From positions 310,001 to 374,000 of the forward strand of contig NZ_PTJA01000005.1 of NCBI RefSeq assembly GCF_002934545.1: 64,000 nt of DNA. The letters are read 5' to 3'. Source of the DNA: Lacrimispora xylanisolvens (GTDB taxonomy: Bacteria > Bacillota > Clostridia > Lachnospirales > Lachnospiraceae). The notes under the pieces are model-generated. The model worked only from the letters and a program-made list of their open reading frames with translations. It had not been told where the DNA came from and searched no databases. The position numbers and the translations under genes were made by a program. Shown piece by piece: positions 8,793 to 16,571 of this stretch. Numbering within the stretch: the first letter of the stretch is position 1; each line of letters begins with the position of its first letter.

Positions 8793-9116
8793 TTACTCCA
8801 ATGCATATTTCTTAATCATTTCTTCAATTTTTTCAGGTGTTGCATCATCTTTTACTAATTCTTCTATTTTTTCCCCGTTTTTATAGATTGCCATAACGGG
8901 TAATCCAAGAATCTTCTGAGAAATGGCAAGCCTTCTGGCCTTTGTGGTATTCAGTTTTGTAAACTTGATTTTATTGCTGTATTTTTCAGCAAAGTTCTCA
9001 ACATGAGGGAGCAGAGCCTGGCAGGGCACACACCCATCCCCAAAAAAGTCCACAAATACAATTCCTTCTGCCTTCAGCACTTCTGGTTCAAACGTATCTT
9101 TATCCACAACTAACAT
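8793..9116 (-). CDS. trxA: Thioredoxin with GCVPC active site
   Basis: 107-residue thioredoxin that delivers electrons from TrxB to the Grd selenoproteins. The active site is Cys29-Val-Pro-Cys32 within FGDGCVPCQALLP, replacing the usual WCGPC; the tryptophan is absent. This variant is known from thioredoxins of glycine-reducing clostridia. The fold otherwise looks normal (VFVDFF before and GLPVMAIYKNGE with the cis-proline after). The start ATG at 9116 is chosen over an in-frame ATG at 9134 because AGGAGGG lies 7 nt upstream. The gene begins 1 nt after the trxB stop, so the two are coupled. Confidence 0.93.
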   Translation of the reverse strand: MLVVDKDTFEPEVLKAEGIVFVDFFGDGCVPCQALLPHVENFAEKYSNKIKFTKLNTTKARRLAISQKILGLPVMAIYKNGEKIEELVKDDATPEKIEEMIKKYALE

Positions 9117-9117
9117 T

Positions 9118-10059
9118 CTAATTCCCTCCTTCATTTTCTATATATTTCTCTGCCATGACAGCCGCGATCGCTCCATCTGCACAGGCAGTGACCACCTGTC
9201 TTAAACTCTTAATTCTGATATCCCCGGCAGCAAAAACACCCGGTACATTTGTTTCCATATTTTCATTTGTTCTGATATAACCGTATTCCATATCCAGACT
9301 GCCCTCAAAACATTTTGACTGGGGCAGATATCCGATAAAGCCAAAGATTCCAAATGTTCCATCTTCTTCATCGGCGACAATTTCCCTTACTTCCCCTGTC
9401 TTCACGTTTTCCACCGACATACTCTGGACCATTCCATCTCCCTTAATTTCTTTCACCACAGAGTCCCACATAAATTCTACTTTAGGATTATTAAATGCCT
9501 TTTCCTGAATGGATTTTGCGGCTCGAAGCTCATCTCTTCTATGGATAATGGTCACCTTCCGGCCAAACTTTGTCAGATAAAGAGCCTCTTCAACAGCAGT
9601 ATCTCCGCCTCCGACTACAAAAATCTCAAAATCCTCAAAGAAGTTTCCATCACAGGTTGCACAATATGACACTCCTTTTCCGATTAATTCCCTTTCCCCC
9701 GGACATCCGATCGGCTTAGGATATGCGCCGGTGGCAATGATCACCGTTTTCGCGTGGTACTCGTTCCTCTTTCCTTTCAATACCTTGATATCTCCGGAGA
9801 AATCCACCGATTCGATATAATCAGCCGTCCTTTCAATCCCAAACTTCTCTACCTGGTCTGTCATTCTTTGTACCAGAGTACTGCCTGACTCTTCCGGAAG
9901 ACATCCCGGATAATTTTCAATCTCGGAAGTAATAACGATCTGTCCCCCATCCTTATCTTTTTCAATCAGCAGCGCATTCAGTCTGGCTCTCCCTGCATAA
10001 AGACCGGCAGACAGGCCGGCAGGTCCTCCACCAACAATTACAACATCATAAACGTTCAA
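9118..10059 (-). CDS. trxB: Thioredoxin-disulfide reductase
   Basis: FAD- and NADPH-type thioredoxin reductase, 313 residues. The FAD dinucleotide fold GGGPAG is at 10-15, the redox-active CATC at 133-136 (SYCATCDGNFF) and the second nucleotide-binding motif VVGGGDTAVEEA at about 148-159; the C-terminal VFAAGDIR FAD contact is present. It reduces the adjacent GCVPC thioredoxin, supplying electrons to GrdA and GrdH. Lies 13 nt after selB and runs directly into trxA. Pairing of trxB-trxA with grd genes is the usual arrangement in amino-acid-fermenting clostridia. Confidence 0.95.
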   Translation of the reverse strand: MNVYDVVIVGGGPAGLSAGLYAGRARLNALLIEKDKDGGQIVITSEIENYPGCLPEESGSTLVQRMTDQVEKFGIERTADYIESVDFSGDIKVLKGKRNEYHAKTVIIATGAYPKPIGCPGERELIGKGVSYCATCDGNFFEDFEIFVVGGGDTAVEEALYLTKFGRKVTIIHRRDELRAAKSIQEKAFNNPKVEFMWDSVVKEIKGDGMVQSMSVENVKTGEVREIVADEEDGTFGIFGFIGYLPQSKCFEGSLDMEYGYIRTNENMETNVPGVFAAGDIRIKSLRQVVTACADGAIAAVMAEKYIENEGGN

Positions 10060-10072
10060 AGCGCACCTCCAT

Positions 10073-11947
10073 TTATTTTTTAGTATTTAATACCCTGTCC
10101 TCTCCCTCACGTCTGGTAAATCGTTCCTGATCAAACCGTTCCAGAAGCATTAATGCAAACTTTCTGCTGGTTTCGATGGAATCCCTGAAATCCGGAAGCT
10201 TTATTATGCCCTTTTCAAAAAACAGACTTTCTGCCAAATCTTTGGCCTTTTTATACTGTGCTTCCATCAGAATAAATTGTCCGGGTAATACCAGGAAATC
10301 ACTCTGGAGCATAAATTCAAGTACCTGCTGTCTTTCTTTCCTATTCTCCGTAAGCTCCGCTGCCGTTAACAGTGTATATCCGTTTTCCATAACCCGTTTT
10401 TTCAATTCATCTCTGATTTTCTTCTGACCTTCTGTAAGGACCGGTTCAAAATCACAGCACGAAACCAGATTCTGTTCCAGCTTTACCTGGTTTTTTGCAG
10501 CCAGATATTTTAACATGGTCTCACACTGCTTCTTATTGGATATATCAAGCTTTTCCAGTAATTCTGCCTTGGGAATTCCTTTTCGCAATCTGTTATTTTT
10601 ATGGTAATCCCTTAAAACTGCCTCCAGCATGTACCTGTAATGGGCCAGATATTCCATATGGATATACTGCTTTTCTATTGATAAAATAATTTCTTCCTCT
10701 TCCAGCTCTTTCAGTTCTTCTTCTTTTATGTCTTTATTTAAAAAAGCAGAGATCTTGGAAAAATCAGAAAATGGATTGTTTTTAATATATTCTTCTACAA
10801 TTTCCTTGTCAGAGGCTGAGTCCTTTATCTGAAGCGACCGCAGCCGTTCCCCGGGATCATTTTTATATTTCAGCGCTTTCGGATCTATGATGACTCCGCC
10901 GCCGATGGTTGTGACCGGAGAAATCGTTCTTAATACAAACCGGTCACCCTTTAAAACAGCGATTTCATGATCCAGCAGAATCTGAGCATAGCCTTCATCT
11001 CCAGCCTTCACTTTTTTATGGGTGATGGGTACAAATCTCGCCACTTCCTCTGACGCTCCGGTATATAACTTCAGCTTATAAAATTTACCGATTTCAAGCT
11101 TTGTGGATTTAACGATGGAAAATCTCACATCAATCCTGTCGGTTATGTATACACCGTCCTTTGCAGCAACTGTATTTCCTCTCCTTAATTCATTCACCGT
11201 TATATTGGATAAGTTGATTGCCGTTCTCTGTCCGGCGTATGCTAAATCCACGTTATGCTCATGAACCTGAAGATTCCGGACTTTCGTAAGAATTCCCTGA
11301 GGATAAACCATCAGTTCATCTTCTGTTCTTAAGATACCTTCCATCAAAGTACCGGTAACTACGGTTCCGTATCCTTTAACAGAAAAAACCCGGTCTATAT
11401 TCATTCGGGGTTTTTTCGTGAAACTGCGTTCCCGGATATCTGAAGTCAGGGTCTCAAGCTCGGATATTAACATATCAAAACCTGTCCTGCTGACAGAATC
11501 AACTTCCACGATCTTAGTTCCTTCTAAAAAGGTACCCTTTATAAACGACCGGATATCTTCTATTACCAGCTCCTTAAAATCCTCCTCAACCAGATCAATC
11601 TTCGTCAGAACAATCAGAAATTTTTGTATTCCCAGGTAGCTGAGGATGTCGATATGCTCTCTTGTCTGTGGCATAATTCCTTCATTTGCCGCAATAATGA
11701 TCATAGCAGCATCAATGCCCGTGGCGCCGGCCAGCATGTTCTTAATAAACTTTTCGTGCCCTGGAACATCAACAATTCCAAGCGTACGTCCGTTAGGAAG
11801 CTGAAAGCCGGTAAATCCAAGATTAATTGAAATTCCTCTTTTCTTTTCTTCCGCAAGGGTATCCGTATCATGGCCTGTCAGCGCTTTAACCAATGCTGTT
11901 TTGCCATGATCGATATGCCCCGCCGTCCCTACAACTATGCTGTCCAT
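10073..11947 (-). CDS. selB: Selenocysteine-specific elongation factor
   Basis: GTPase that binds Sec-tRNA(Sec) and the SECIS hairpin and delivers selenocysteine at UGA. 624 residues, typical length. EF-Tu-like G domain: GHIDHGKT at 10-17, DVPGHEKF at 60-67 and TKID at 115-118, followed by translation-factor barrels. The C-terminal third, rich in charged helices, corresponds to the winged-helix domains that bind SECIS RNA. It starts 74 nt after the tRNA-Sec gene on the same strand with no terminator between them, and is followed 13 nt later by trxB. The start ATG follows GGGAGGAATAA. Confidence 0.96.
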   Translation of the reverse strand: MDSIVVGTAGHIDHGKTALVKALTGHDTDTLAEEKKRGISINLGFTGFQLPNGRTLGIVDVPGHEKFIKNMLAGATGIDAAMIIIAANEGIMPQTREHIDILSYLGIQKFLIVLTKIDLVEEDFKELVIEDIRSFIKGTFLEGTKIVEVDSVSRTGFDMLISELETLTSDIRERSFTKKPRMNIDRVFSVKGYGTVVTGTLMEGILRTEDELMVYPQGILTKVRNLQVHEHNVDLAYAGQRTAINLSNITVNELRRGNTVAAKDGVYITDRIDVRFSIVKSTKLEIGKFYKLKLYTGASEEVARFVPITHKKVKAGDEGYAQILLDHEIAVLKGDRFVLRTISPVTTIGGGVIIDPKALKYKNDPGERLRSLQIKDSASDKEIVEEYIKNNPFSDFSKISAFLNKDIKEEELKELEEEEIILSIEKQYIHMEYLAHYRYMLEAVLRDYHKNNRLRKGIPKAELLEKLDISNKKQCETMLKYLAAKNQVKLEQNLVSCCDFEPVLTEGQKKIRDELKKRVMENGYTLLTAAELTENRKERQQVLEFMLQSDFLVLPGQFILMEAQYKKAKDLAESLFFEKGIIKLPDFRDSIETSRKFALMLLERFDQERFTRREGEDRVLNTKK

Positions 11948-12020
11948 TTATTCCTCCCAAAAAGAATATTGTTATTTTTTTAACCTTCCAGGCGCAATTT
12001 ATGTAAATGTAAATTATTTT

Positions 12021-12114
12021 TGGCGGAAGCATATGGGAATCGAACCCACCCACGACTACAAGCCGCAACACGGTTTTGAAGACCGGTAGGCACACCAGTT
12101 ACCTCTCTGCTTCC
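12021..12114 (-). tRNA. selC: tRNA-Sec (UCA anticodon)
   Basis: The minus strand begins GGAAGCAGAGAGG and ends CATATGCTTCCGCCA with an encoded CCA. The anticodon TCA is at 12077-12079 inside CGGT-CTTCAAA-ACCG. The 94-nt length, extended D stem, long variable arm and T-loop TTCGATT are those of selenocysteine tRNA. The acceptor arm shows 7 clear pairs and a G-A at the eighth position. It is the first gene of the betaine reductase region and lies directly upstream of selB. Confidence 0.96.
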
Positions 12115-12143
12115 ATTCATGAATTGTAGATTGTCTACAATCT
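12115..12143 (-). repeat. Palindromes in the selC leader
   Basis: Between the predicted transcription start and the tRNA 5' end lie ATTCATGAAT (12115-12124, perfect palindrome) and overlapping inverted repeats TTGTAGA-TTG-TCTACAA (12124-12140) and AGATTGT-CT-ACAATCT (12128-12143). They could be a regulator site or a pre-tRNA leader hairpin; no regulator can be named. Confidence 0.5.
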
Positions 12144-12151
12144 TCTTTTAC

Positions 12152-12180
12152 ATTATAACTATATTTTTGTACTATATCAA
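12152..12180 (-). promoter_or_regulatory. Sigma-A-type promoter of selC and probably the whole grd operon
   Basis: On the minus strand TTGATA (12175-12180) and TATAAT (12152-12157) are separated by exactly 17 bp. Predicted start is near 12145, about 30 nt before the tRNA. No comparable promoter or terminator was seen before selB, so it may also drive the downstream genes (inference). Confidence 0.75.
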
Positions 12181-12265
12181 CAAGGTATTTTTTATATTTC
12201 AGGCTCACTTTATTTATTTTTTTTATATTTTCTAAAAACTCGTCAAAAAAACATACATATAAAAC

Positions 12266-12299
12266 AAAAAACACAAGCCATAAATCACTTGTGTTTTTT
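12266..12299. terminator. Bidirectional rho-independent terminator
   Basis: CACAAG (12272-12277) pairs with CTTGTG (12288-12293), with A6 before and T6 after. It ends the minus-strand LURP-one gene whose stop is at 12307. Confidence 0.8.
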
Positions 12300-12306
12300 G
12301 CATTTT

Positions 12307-12783
12307 CTAGTTTTTATTCTGACTGCATTTAACTGCATCAATGGCCAGAACCACCATCAATGCCAAAAGAGCATCCCCTTCTTCTACTACATCAATAATA
12401 TAAGTATCCGTAAAACGGAACAGCTGTTTTTCTATCTGTGCCACAACACGCCCTTCTCTGGAATATATGGAATAATCCCATTGAAAAAAATCACCTTTTA
12501 CCTCCCAGCCATTGCAGTCGATGTTAAATGAGGGGGTGAAAAAAGTAAATTCTTTTGTAATTGTTCCAACGGTTTCCCCGTTTATAATGATATAAAACCG
12601 GGGAAGAAATGTGAATATCTGCTCTTTCAAAGTAGCCAGATGACTGCCGTTTCTGTCATAGATTTCCAGCTTGTGCCCCCAGGCAGGTTTTCCGCTGACT
12701 GTGAAAACGCAGCCACCTTCTTCATTATAAATATCATAACTGTCAAACCAGGAAAAAAAGCGTTGTTTAAACATTAACTTCAT
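12307..12783 (-). CDS. LURP-one-related / YxjI family protein (DUF567)
   Basis: 158 residues with the pattern of the LURP-one (YxjI) beta-barrel, a tubby-like fold: repeated strands such as YDIYNEEGGCVFTVSG, HKLEIYDRNGSHLATL and YSIYSREGRVVAQIEKQ, ending with a hydrophobic helix (ALLALMVVLAIDAV) as in the family. Biochemical function of bacterial members is not established; some are thought to bind phospholipid. It follows the kinase-like gene by 31 nt and precedes a terminator, so it is the last gene of the endoQ-nth unit. Confidence 0.8.
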   Translation of the reverse strand: MKLMFKQRFFSWFDSYDIYNEEGGCVFTVSGKPAWGHKLEIYDRNGSHLATLKEQIFTFLPRFYIIINGETVGTITKEFTFFTPSFNIDCNGWEVKGDFFQWDYSIYSREGRVVAQIEKQLFRFTDTYIIDVVEEGDALLALMVVLAIDAVKCSQNKN

Positions 12784-12814
12784 TGTTTATTCTCCTTTCA
12801 TATTCTTTCAATCC

Positions 12815-13627
12815 CTATATCCAATCAGCCATATTCTCTTTTATAAACGTAATCTCACGGATATAAAACTGTTGATGTCCTGATTCTTTCATTTTAATAA
12901 ACGGTTCACTTCCCTTTTTGCATTCCTCATCAAAAAGCGTTACAAGATCCTGCAGCCGATGAATCAGAGTCTGCAGAACCTCTAAAGCATTCCTCATGCC
13001 ATAGCTGTCAAGAAATTCATAAAGCAGAAGTTTCCTCTCCAGACTGTCTGTTGATTTGCTGTATCTGCGATATTGTCTGGTATTTATATCATATACTTCT
13101 TCACTAAGAGGCACAAATCGGTAAACTGCATAGGCAACATCCCAGATCCTTGGTGCGGGACATGCCGTATCAAAATCAATTAACCCTATGGGCTTTAAAT
13201 CTTGAAATGTAACATTATACGGTGCAAAATCGTTATGGCAGATCACTTCTTTCTGTAATCCGCCTTTATATTCTAAAAACCAGATATCATCCGGATTCTG
13301 TATAAAATCAACAGTACCATCGTGGAATTTTCTAAGCATTTCCGCTGCCATCCGAACCGTTGCGATTTTCTTACTGATCTCGTTTTGTATGGGATAATCA
13401 TCAATTGTTTCACCCTCTACAAAACTTAACATCTCCATATTATCCTCATTCATTCCAAGAAAACGAGGTGTAAACCCGATCCCTTTTTCTTCCAGATGCA
13501 ATAACAGTCTGTGAACGGATTTACTTTGTGGCTTTAAGTCTCTGTAAACCACCTTGCCATCACTGAATACTTCTGATACATTCCCTTTTTTCAAAGCGAT
13601 CTTTTCATGATTAAATTCTTCTCTCAC
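12815..13627 (-). CDS. Aminoglycoside phosphotransferase (APH)-family kinase-like protein
   Basis: Protein-kinase-like fold, about 270 residues from the preferred GTG start at 13627 (GGGGG lies upstream); the frame stays open to an ATG at 13690 that would deepen the overlap with nth. The catalytic loop is HNDFAPYNV (Brenner-type HxDxxxxN), and the metal-binding aspartate is in GLIDFDTACPAPRIWDVAYAV. An early LSFVEGE corresponds to the nucleotide hinge. Substrate is unknown: the family phosphorylates antibiotics, choline, homoserine or sugars, and nothing here points to antibiotic resistance. It overlaps the end of the nth reading frame and is followed by the LURP-one gene. Confidence 0.75.
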   Translation of the reverse strand: MREEFNHEKIALKKGNVSEVFSDGKVVYRDLKPQSKSVHRLLLHLEEKGIGFTPRFLGMNEDNMEMLSFVEGETIDDYPIQNEISKKIATVRMAAEMLRKFHDGTVDFIQNPDDIWFLEYKGGLQKEVICHNDFAPYNVTFQDLKPIGLIDFDTACPAPRIWDVAYAVYRFVPLSEEVYDINTRQYRRYSKSTDSLERKLLLYEFLDSYGMRNALEVLQTLIHRLQDLVTLFDEECKKGSEPFIKMKESGHQQFYIREITFIKENMADWI

Positions 13628-14233
13628 ACCAATCCCCCAAAATACATTCTTCGCACTTGGCCTTTCTGGCTGTGCAGACCTCTCTTCCATGATAAATCAA
13701 CTGAAAATTAATCCGGTTCCAGTGTTCCTCCGGTAATACCTTTTGAAGTTCCTGTTCCACAATTACCGGATTCTTTCCCTCTGCCCAGCCTAACCGTCTT
13801 GATATCCGGAAAACATGGGTATCTACCGTTACTCCCGGAATTTCATACGCATCGGCAAGAAACAGAGTGGCTGTTTTCCGTCCTACTCCCGCCAGTTTTA
13901 ACAGATCCTCTATTTCTGACGGAACCTCACCGCCATATTCATTTACAATCTGAGTACAGCATTTCATAAATTCTTCGCTTTATTCTTATAAAGGCCAATG
14001 GAACGGATGGAAGCCTCAATCTCTTCCAGAGGAGCGTCTGCCAGCTGGGCAGCAGTCTGAAACCGCCTGCAAAAGTCAGGCAGCACTTCTTCTACCTGCT
14101 TATCTGTACTCTGAGCACTAAGCATAATCGCTGCAAGCAGCTGCCAGGGCTGTTCATGATAAAACCCTTCTTTGGTAACTCCGTATACGTCATCCAGCTT
14201 TTTAAGAATTGCATCAATGTTATCTTCTGTCAT
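13611..14233 (-). pseudogene. nth: Endonuclease III split by a -1 frame change (two overlapping ORFs)
   Basis: DNA glycosylase/AP lyase for oxidised pyrimidines, present as two frames: 13964-14233 (89 residues, LLAAIMLSAQSTDKQV, ending GLYKNKAKNL) and 13611-13967 (118 residues, starting MKCCTQIVNEYGGEVP). Joined with a -1 shift at the ATGA overlap (13964-13967) they make a normal ~207-residue protein with no missing segment. All catalytic features are intact: helix-hairpin-helix LLKLAGVGRKTA with the Lys, the Asp of VDTHV, and the 4Fe-4S cysteines C-x6-C-x2-C-x5-C at the end. This could be a real single-base deletion, a sequencing error, or coupled translation of two pieces. It starts 5 nt after the EndoQ-like gene. 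Confidence 0.85.
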
Positions 14234-14238
14234 CTGTT

Positions 14239-15504
14239 TTAGCCCTTTCCTCTCTTTTTTCCAGTGGAAATTTCATCAGGATCAAACAGCTTTATGATTC
14301 CGTATTCCCCGTCATAGCCTGGTATTCGTTCCACTTTTCCTTTCCGAAGCCGGCTCACCCCTTCTGCAATCATGGGATCTGAACACTTTCTGATGTCTTC
14401 CAGGGGAACCTCCCTTAATATATTAAATTCTGATCCCAGCCCACGCAGCAGTTCAAAGTACTGATTCTGGACCTTTTTACTTGCTGCAGAATATCCCAGG
14501 CAGGCAGCGATCACCTCCGGCAGCGGAACCAGACTCTCAAATGGCTTACCCTGGGGTAATACAAAGCCCTCACTCCGGTCAGACAGCTGCTTAATCCGGT
14601 TGGATACTCCCATGGTCAGTTTTCCACCGCACACCGGGCACCTTCCGGAATGCTGTTCTGCCTCAGAAGGTGAAAAGCAGATCCCGCATTTTCTGTGACC
14701 GTCGTGGTGGTATTTTCCTTCTTCGGGGAAGAATTCAATGGTTCCCATTAATCCACTGCCGCTGGTTAAAGCATGAGAAAGTCCGTCAAAGGACAGTTCT
14801 ATATCCAAAAGGCTGGCTTCCCTGCCAAGCTTTGCAGGAGAATGGGCATCGGAGTTGGAGATCAGCTGAAAACGGTCCAGCGCCGATATACTCCAGATCA
14901 TGGAGGGATCAGAAGAAAGTCCGGTTTCCAATGTATGTATATGAAGAGTCAGATCTTCGAAACACTCTTCTATGGTATCAAAGCCGGAACATGCTCCGAA
15001 CAGGGAGAAATGGGGCGTCCAGATATGCGCGGGGATGTAAACCGCCCTGGGATCTGATTCCAGCATCATTTCCAGAAGATCGTGGCAGTCAAGTCCTAAG
15101 ATGGGTCTGCCATCCGAACGGATATTGCCCACAGCCTCAAGCTTTCTGGAGAGCTCCTCTGCGGCTTTCAGTCCAGACATGAGAAGAAGGCTGTGTACCT
15201 TTCTGGTCTTTCCGTTCTTTTTATAAATGGAACTGATTTCTCCGGAAATAACAAAGCGGGGGATCAGGGAACCGAAGGAGTTTTCTCCCTCCAGACGGTA
15301 CTCTTCCTTTAACACATAAAGCCCTTCCTCCGCCGGAATCAGTTTCTCTTTTAACTCTGCCCGCCATGCCGGATGAGTAAAATCACCAGTACCGATAATC
15401 CCGATTCCTTTTCGTCTGGCCCAAAGATCCAGCTGCTCCGGTGTACAGTCCCTGCTGGTTGCCATGGAATATCTGGAGTGGATATGTAAATCTGCTATGT
15501 ACAT
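14239..15504 (-). CDS. EndoQ-like PHP-domain endonuclease
   Basis: 421 residues from ATG 15504 (AGGTG upstream); the frame is open 34 codons further without a better start. N-terminal PHP phosphoesterase domain with metal ligands in DLHIHSRYS, GTGDFTH, GLDCHDLLE, YIPAHIWTPHFSLFG and NSDAHSP, followed by a zinc finger CGIC...CPVCGG and a C-terminal helical domain. This order matches endonuclease Q, which nicks 5' to deaminated bases (hypoxanthine, uracil, xanthine) and AP sites and is patchily distributed in bacteria. Adjacency to endonuclease III supports a DNA repair role. It has its own promoter at 15536-15564. A tRNA- or nucleotide-directed PHP function cannot be excluded. Confidence 0.78.
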   Translation of the reverse strand: MYIADLHIHSRYSMATSRDCTPEQLDLWARRKGIGIIGTGDFTHPAWRAELKEKLIPAEEGLYVLKEEYRLEGENSFGSLIPRFVISGEISSIYKKNGKTRKVHSLLLMSGLKAAEELSRKLEAVGNIRSDGRPILGLDCHDLLEMMLESDPRAVYIPAHIWTPHFSLFGACSGFDTIEECFEDLTLHIHTLETGLSSDPSMIWSISALDRFQLISNSDAHSPAKLGREASLLDIELSFDGLSHALTSGSGLMGTIEFFPEEGKYHHDGHRKCGICFSPSEAEQHSGRCPVCGGKLTMGVSNRIKQLSDRSEGFVLPQGKPFESLVPLPEVIAACLGYSAASKKVQNQYFELLRGLGSEFNILREVPLEDIRKCSDPMIAEGVSRLRKGKVERIPGYDGEYGIIKLFDPDEISTGKKRGKG

Positions 15505-15535
15505 TCTTTCACCTGCTTTTGTCAATATAGAATCG

Positions 15536-15564
15536 ATTATACCCTGCTTCCCATCCTCACGCAA
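15536..15564 (-). promoter_or_regulatory. Promoter of the endoQ-nth unit
   Basis: On the minus strand TTGCGT (15559-15564) and TATAAT (15536-15541) are 17 bp apart, 32 nt before the chosen EndoQ start. Confidence 0.55.
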
Positions 15565-15599
15565 TAAGCAATCTCTTCCTGTTTTTTTCCATAGAGAAA

Positions 15600-15616
15600 G
15601 GGGCATTATCTGCCCC
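15600..15616 (-). terminator. Short terminator at the end of yjdF
   Basis: On the minus strand GGGGCA-GATAA-TGCCCC is followed by TTTCTCT and overlaps the yjdF stop codon. The tail is not a pure T-run, so termination is probably incomplete. Confidence 0.5.
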
Positions 15617-16022
15617 TGTGCTTCTCCTTTTTCTTTTGCTGTTTCTGATCAAACTTTTGCTGTGCTTTTGCCTCCCTTGCTTCCCGGGATAAAAGCTTCC
15701 GCTCCAGTTTTCCTTCTTCCTGCTGCAATTTCAGCGCCTGCTGGGATTTCGTACTGATTCCTGTGTTTTGGATCTGCCTGCGGACTTCCCGCAAAATCCG
15801 TTTTGGATTCTTACTACTTTCTTTTACAGCAGCTTCAACAGCCGGACTAAACCTCAGCCTGTAGTAATTCTTAAGAAGGAACTCATTTACCTCATAATCC
15901 CTGGGCTCCGGGCCGAATGTGACTTTGCTTACAAACAGTTTTCCATCCACTTCCCGCTCCAGAATGCCCACCCAAAAGGGCTCCTCAAAAAATACTGAAA
16001 ATCCAACCGAAACCTTGTCCAT
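15606..16022 (-). CDS. yjdF: YjdF family protein (DUF2992)
   Basis: 138 residues, starting MDKVSVGFSVFFEEPFWVG, the characteristic N-terminus of YjdF, followed by a conserved core (SKVTFGPEPRDYEVNEFLL, about residues 32-50) and a highly charged Lys/Gln/Arg tail ending QQKKKEKHRGR. Biochemical function is unknown; the gene is typically controlled by the yjdF riboswitch class, which responds to azaaromatic compounds. ATG at 16022 is chosen because AGGAGG lies 7 nt upstream; an in-frame GTG further up lies within the leader RNA. The gene stands alone between the UbiD operon and the endoQ promoter. Confidence 0.88.
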   Translation of the reverse strand: MDKVSVGFSVFFEEPFWVGILEREVDGKLFVSKVTFGPEPRDYEVNEFLLKNYYRLRFSPAVEAAVKESSKNPKRILREVRRQIQNTGISTKSQQALKLQQEEGKLERKLLSREAREAKAQQKFDQKQQKKKEKHRGR

Positions 16023-16029
16023 AACAATT

Positions 16030-16160
16030 CCTCCTATTCTTGTTTCCACAAAGAACGGACGACCAGGAGGAGGGCTACTTAGAAACGATGAAAAACCGTT
16101 TCCGTCCGGACTACCAACCGGATCTCCATGGCAGATGCCATGGGCTGTGTTTTTATCTTT
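16030..16160 (-). ncRNA. Structured leader, candidate yjdF riboswitch
   Basis: Between a TATAAT box (16170-16175) and the yjdF start the minus strand holds several stems: CCATGGCA-TC-TGCCATGG (16126-16143), CCGG...CCGG, GAAACG...CGTTTC and a long-range GGACG/CGTCC pairing. Placement directly upstream of yjdF and the density of structure fit the yjdF motif RNA; the match is from gene association and visible pairing, not a covariance-model search. Confidence 0.65.
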
Positions 16161-16175
16161 GCTTTCTTAATTATA

Positions 16176-16571
16176 TCATTTCTGTGAAGAGAATAAAAGA
16201 TTTTCATTTCCAATAACGGTCAGCACTTCATCCAGCAGAAGAAGACAGCCATCATAAATTGCTTTTATCCCATCGCTGCTTAGTCCGTCCACATGAATTC
16301 CGCAGATACAGACTGTGGTATGATTGGATCTGACCGCGATTTTTTCCGCGAAGAGCCTTGCCAGTACATCGTCTTTATGACCCAGACAGTTTAAGACGGA
16401 TGAAGTCGTGCTTAATCCGTCTCCTGTCAGGCTGGCTCTTGGAATTGACAGAACGGTACTGCCAATATGAGGGAGATCTCCGCCGTACAGCAATACCGTC
16501 AGATCCTCTCCCATTGGTATGACGTCACATTGGATGCTGATTTGATCCACTACTTTTTTAAGCGTTATCAT
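16176..16571 (-). CDS. lpdD: LpdD-type prenylated-flavin/decarboxylase accessory protein
   Basis: 131 residues from ATG 16571 (GAGGTGG upstream); overlaps the end of ubiX by 14 nt. The signature GGDLPHIGSTVLSIPRASL followed by STTSSVLNCLGHKDDVLA is that of the small third protein (LpdD family) accompanying UbiD/UbiX pairs in gallate/protocatechuate-type decarboxylases; NCBI naming treats it as a prenylated flavin chaperone. No catalytic motif is evident. The role is assumed to be assistance in cofactor loading of the UbiD enzyme encoded upstream in the same operon. Confidence 0.8.
   Translation of the reverse strand: MITLKKVVDQISIQCDVIPMGEDLTVLLYGGDLPHIGSTVLSIPRASLTGDGLSTTSSVLNCLGHKDDVLARLFAEKIAVRSNHTTVCICGIHVDGLSSDGIKAIYDGCLLLLDEVLTVIGNENLLFSSQK

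Noticed and set aside
12056-12274. 72-codon minus-strand frame at the tRNA-Sec locus
   Set aside because: It is simply the selC promoter, leader and part of the tRNA read as codons.
12815-13627. Aminoglycoside resistance gene
   Set aside because: Only the generic APH kinase fold is visible; no subfamily motif, mobile element or resistance neighbours support drug inactivation.
13964-13970. Programmed -1 frameshift site in nth
   Set aside because: The heptamer is G-AAT-TTA, not a standard X-XXY-YYZ slippery sequence, and no downstream pseudoknot was evident, so a deletion or coupled translation is preferred.
14670-15182. 170-codon plus-strand frame opposite the EndoQ-like gene
   Set aside because: It is antisense to strongly conserved PHP and zinc-finger codons, so it is a shadow frame.
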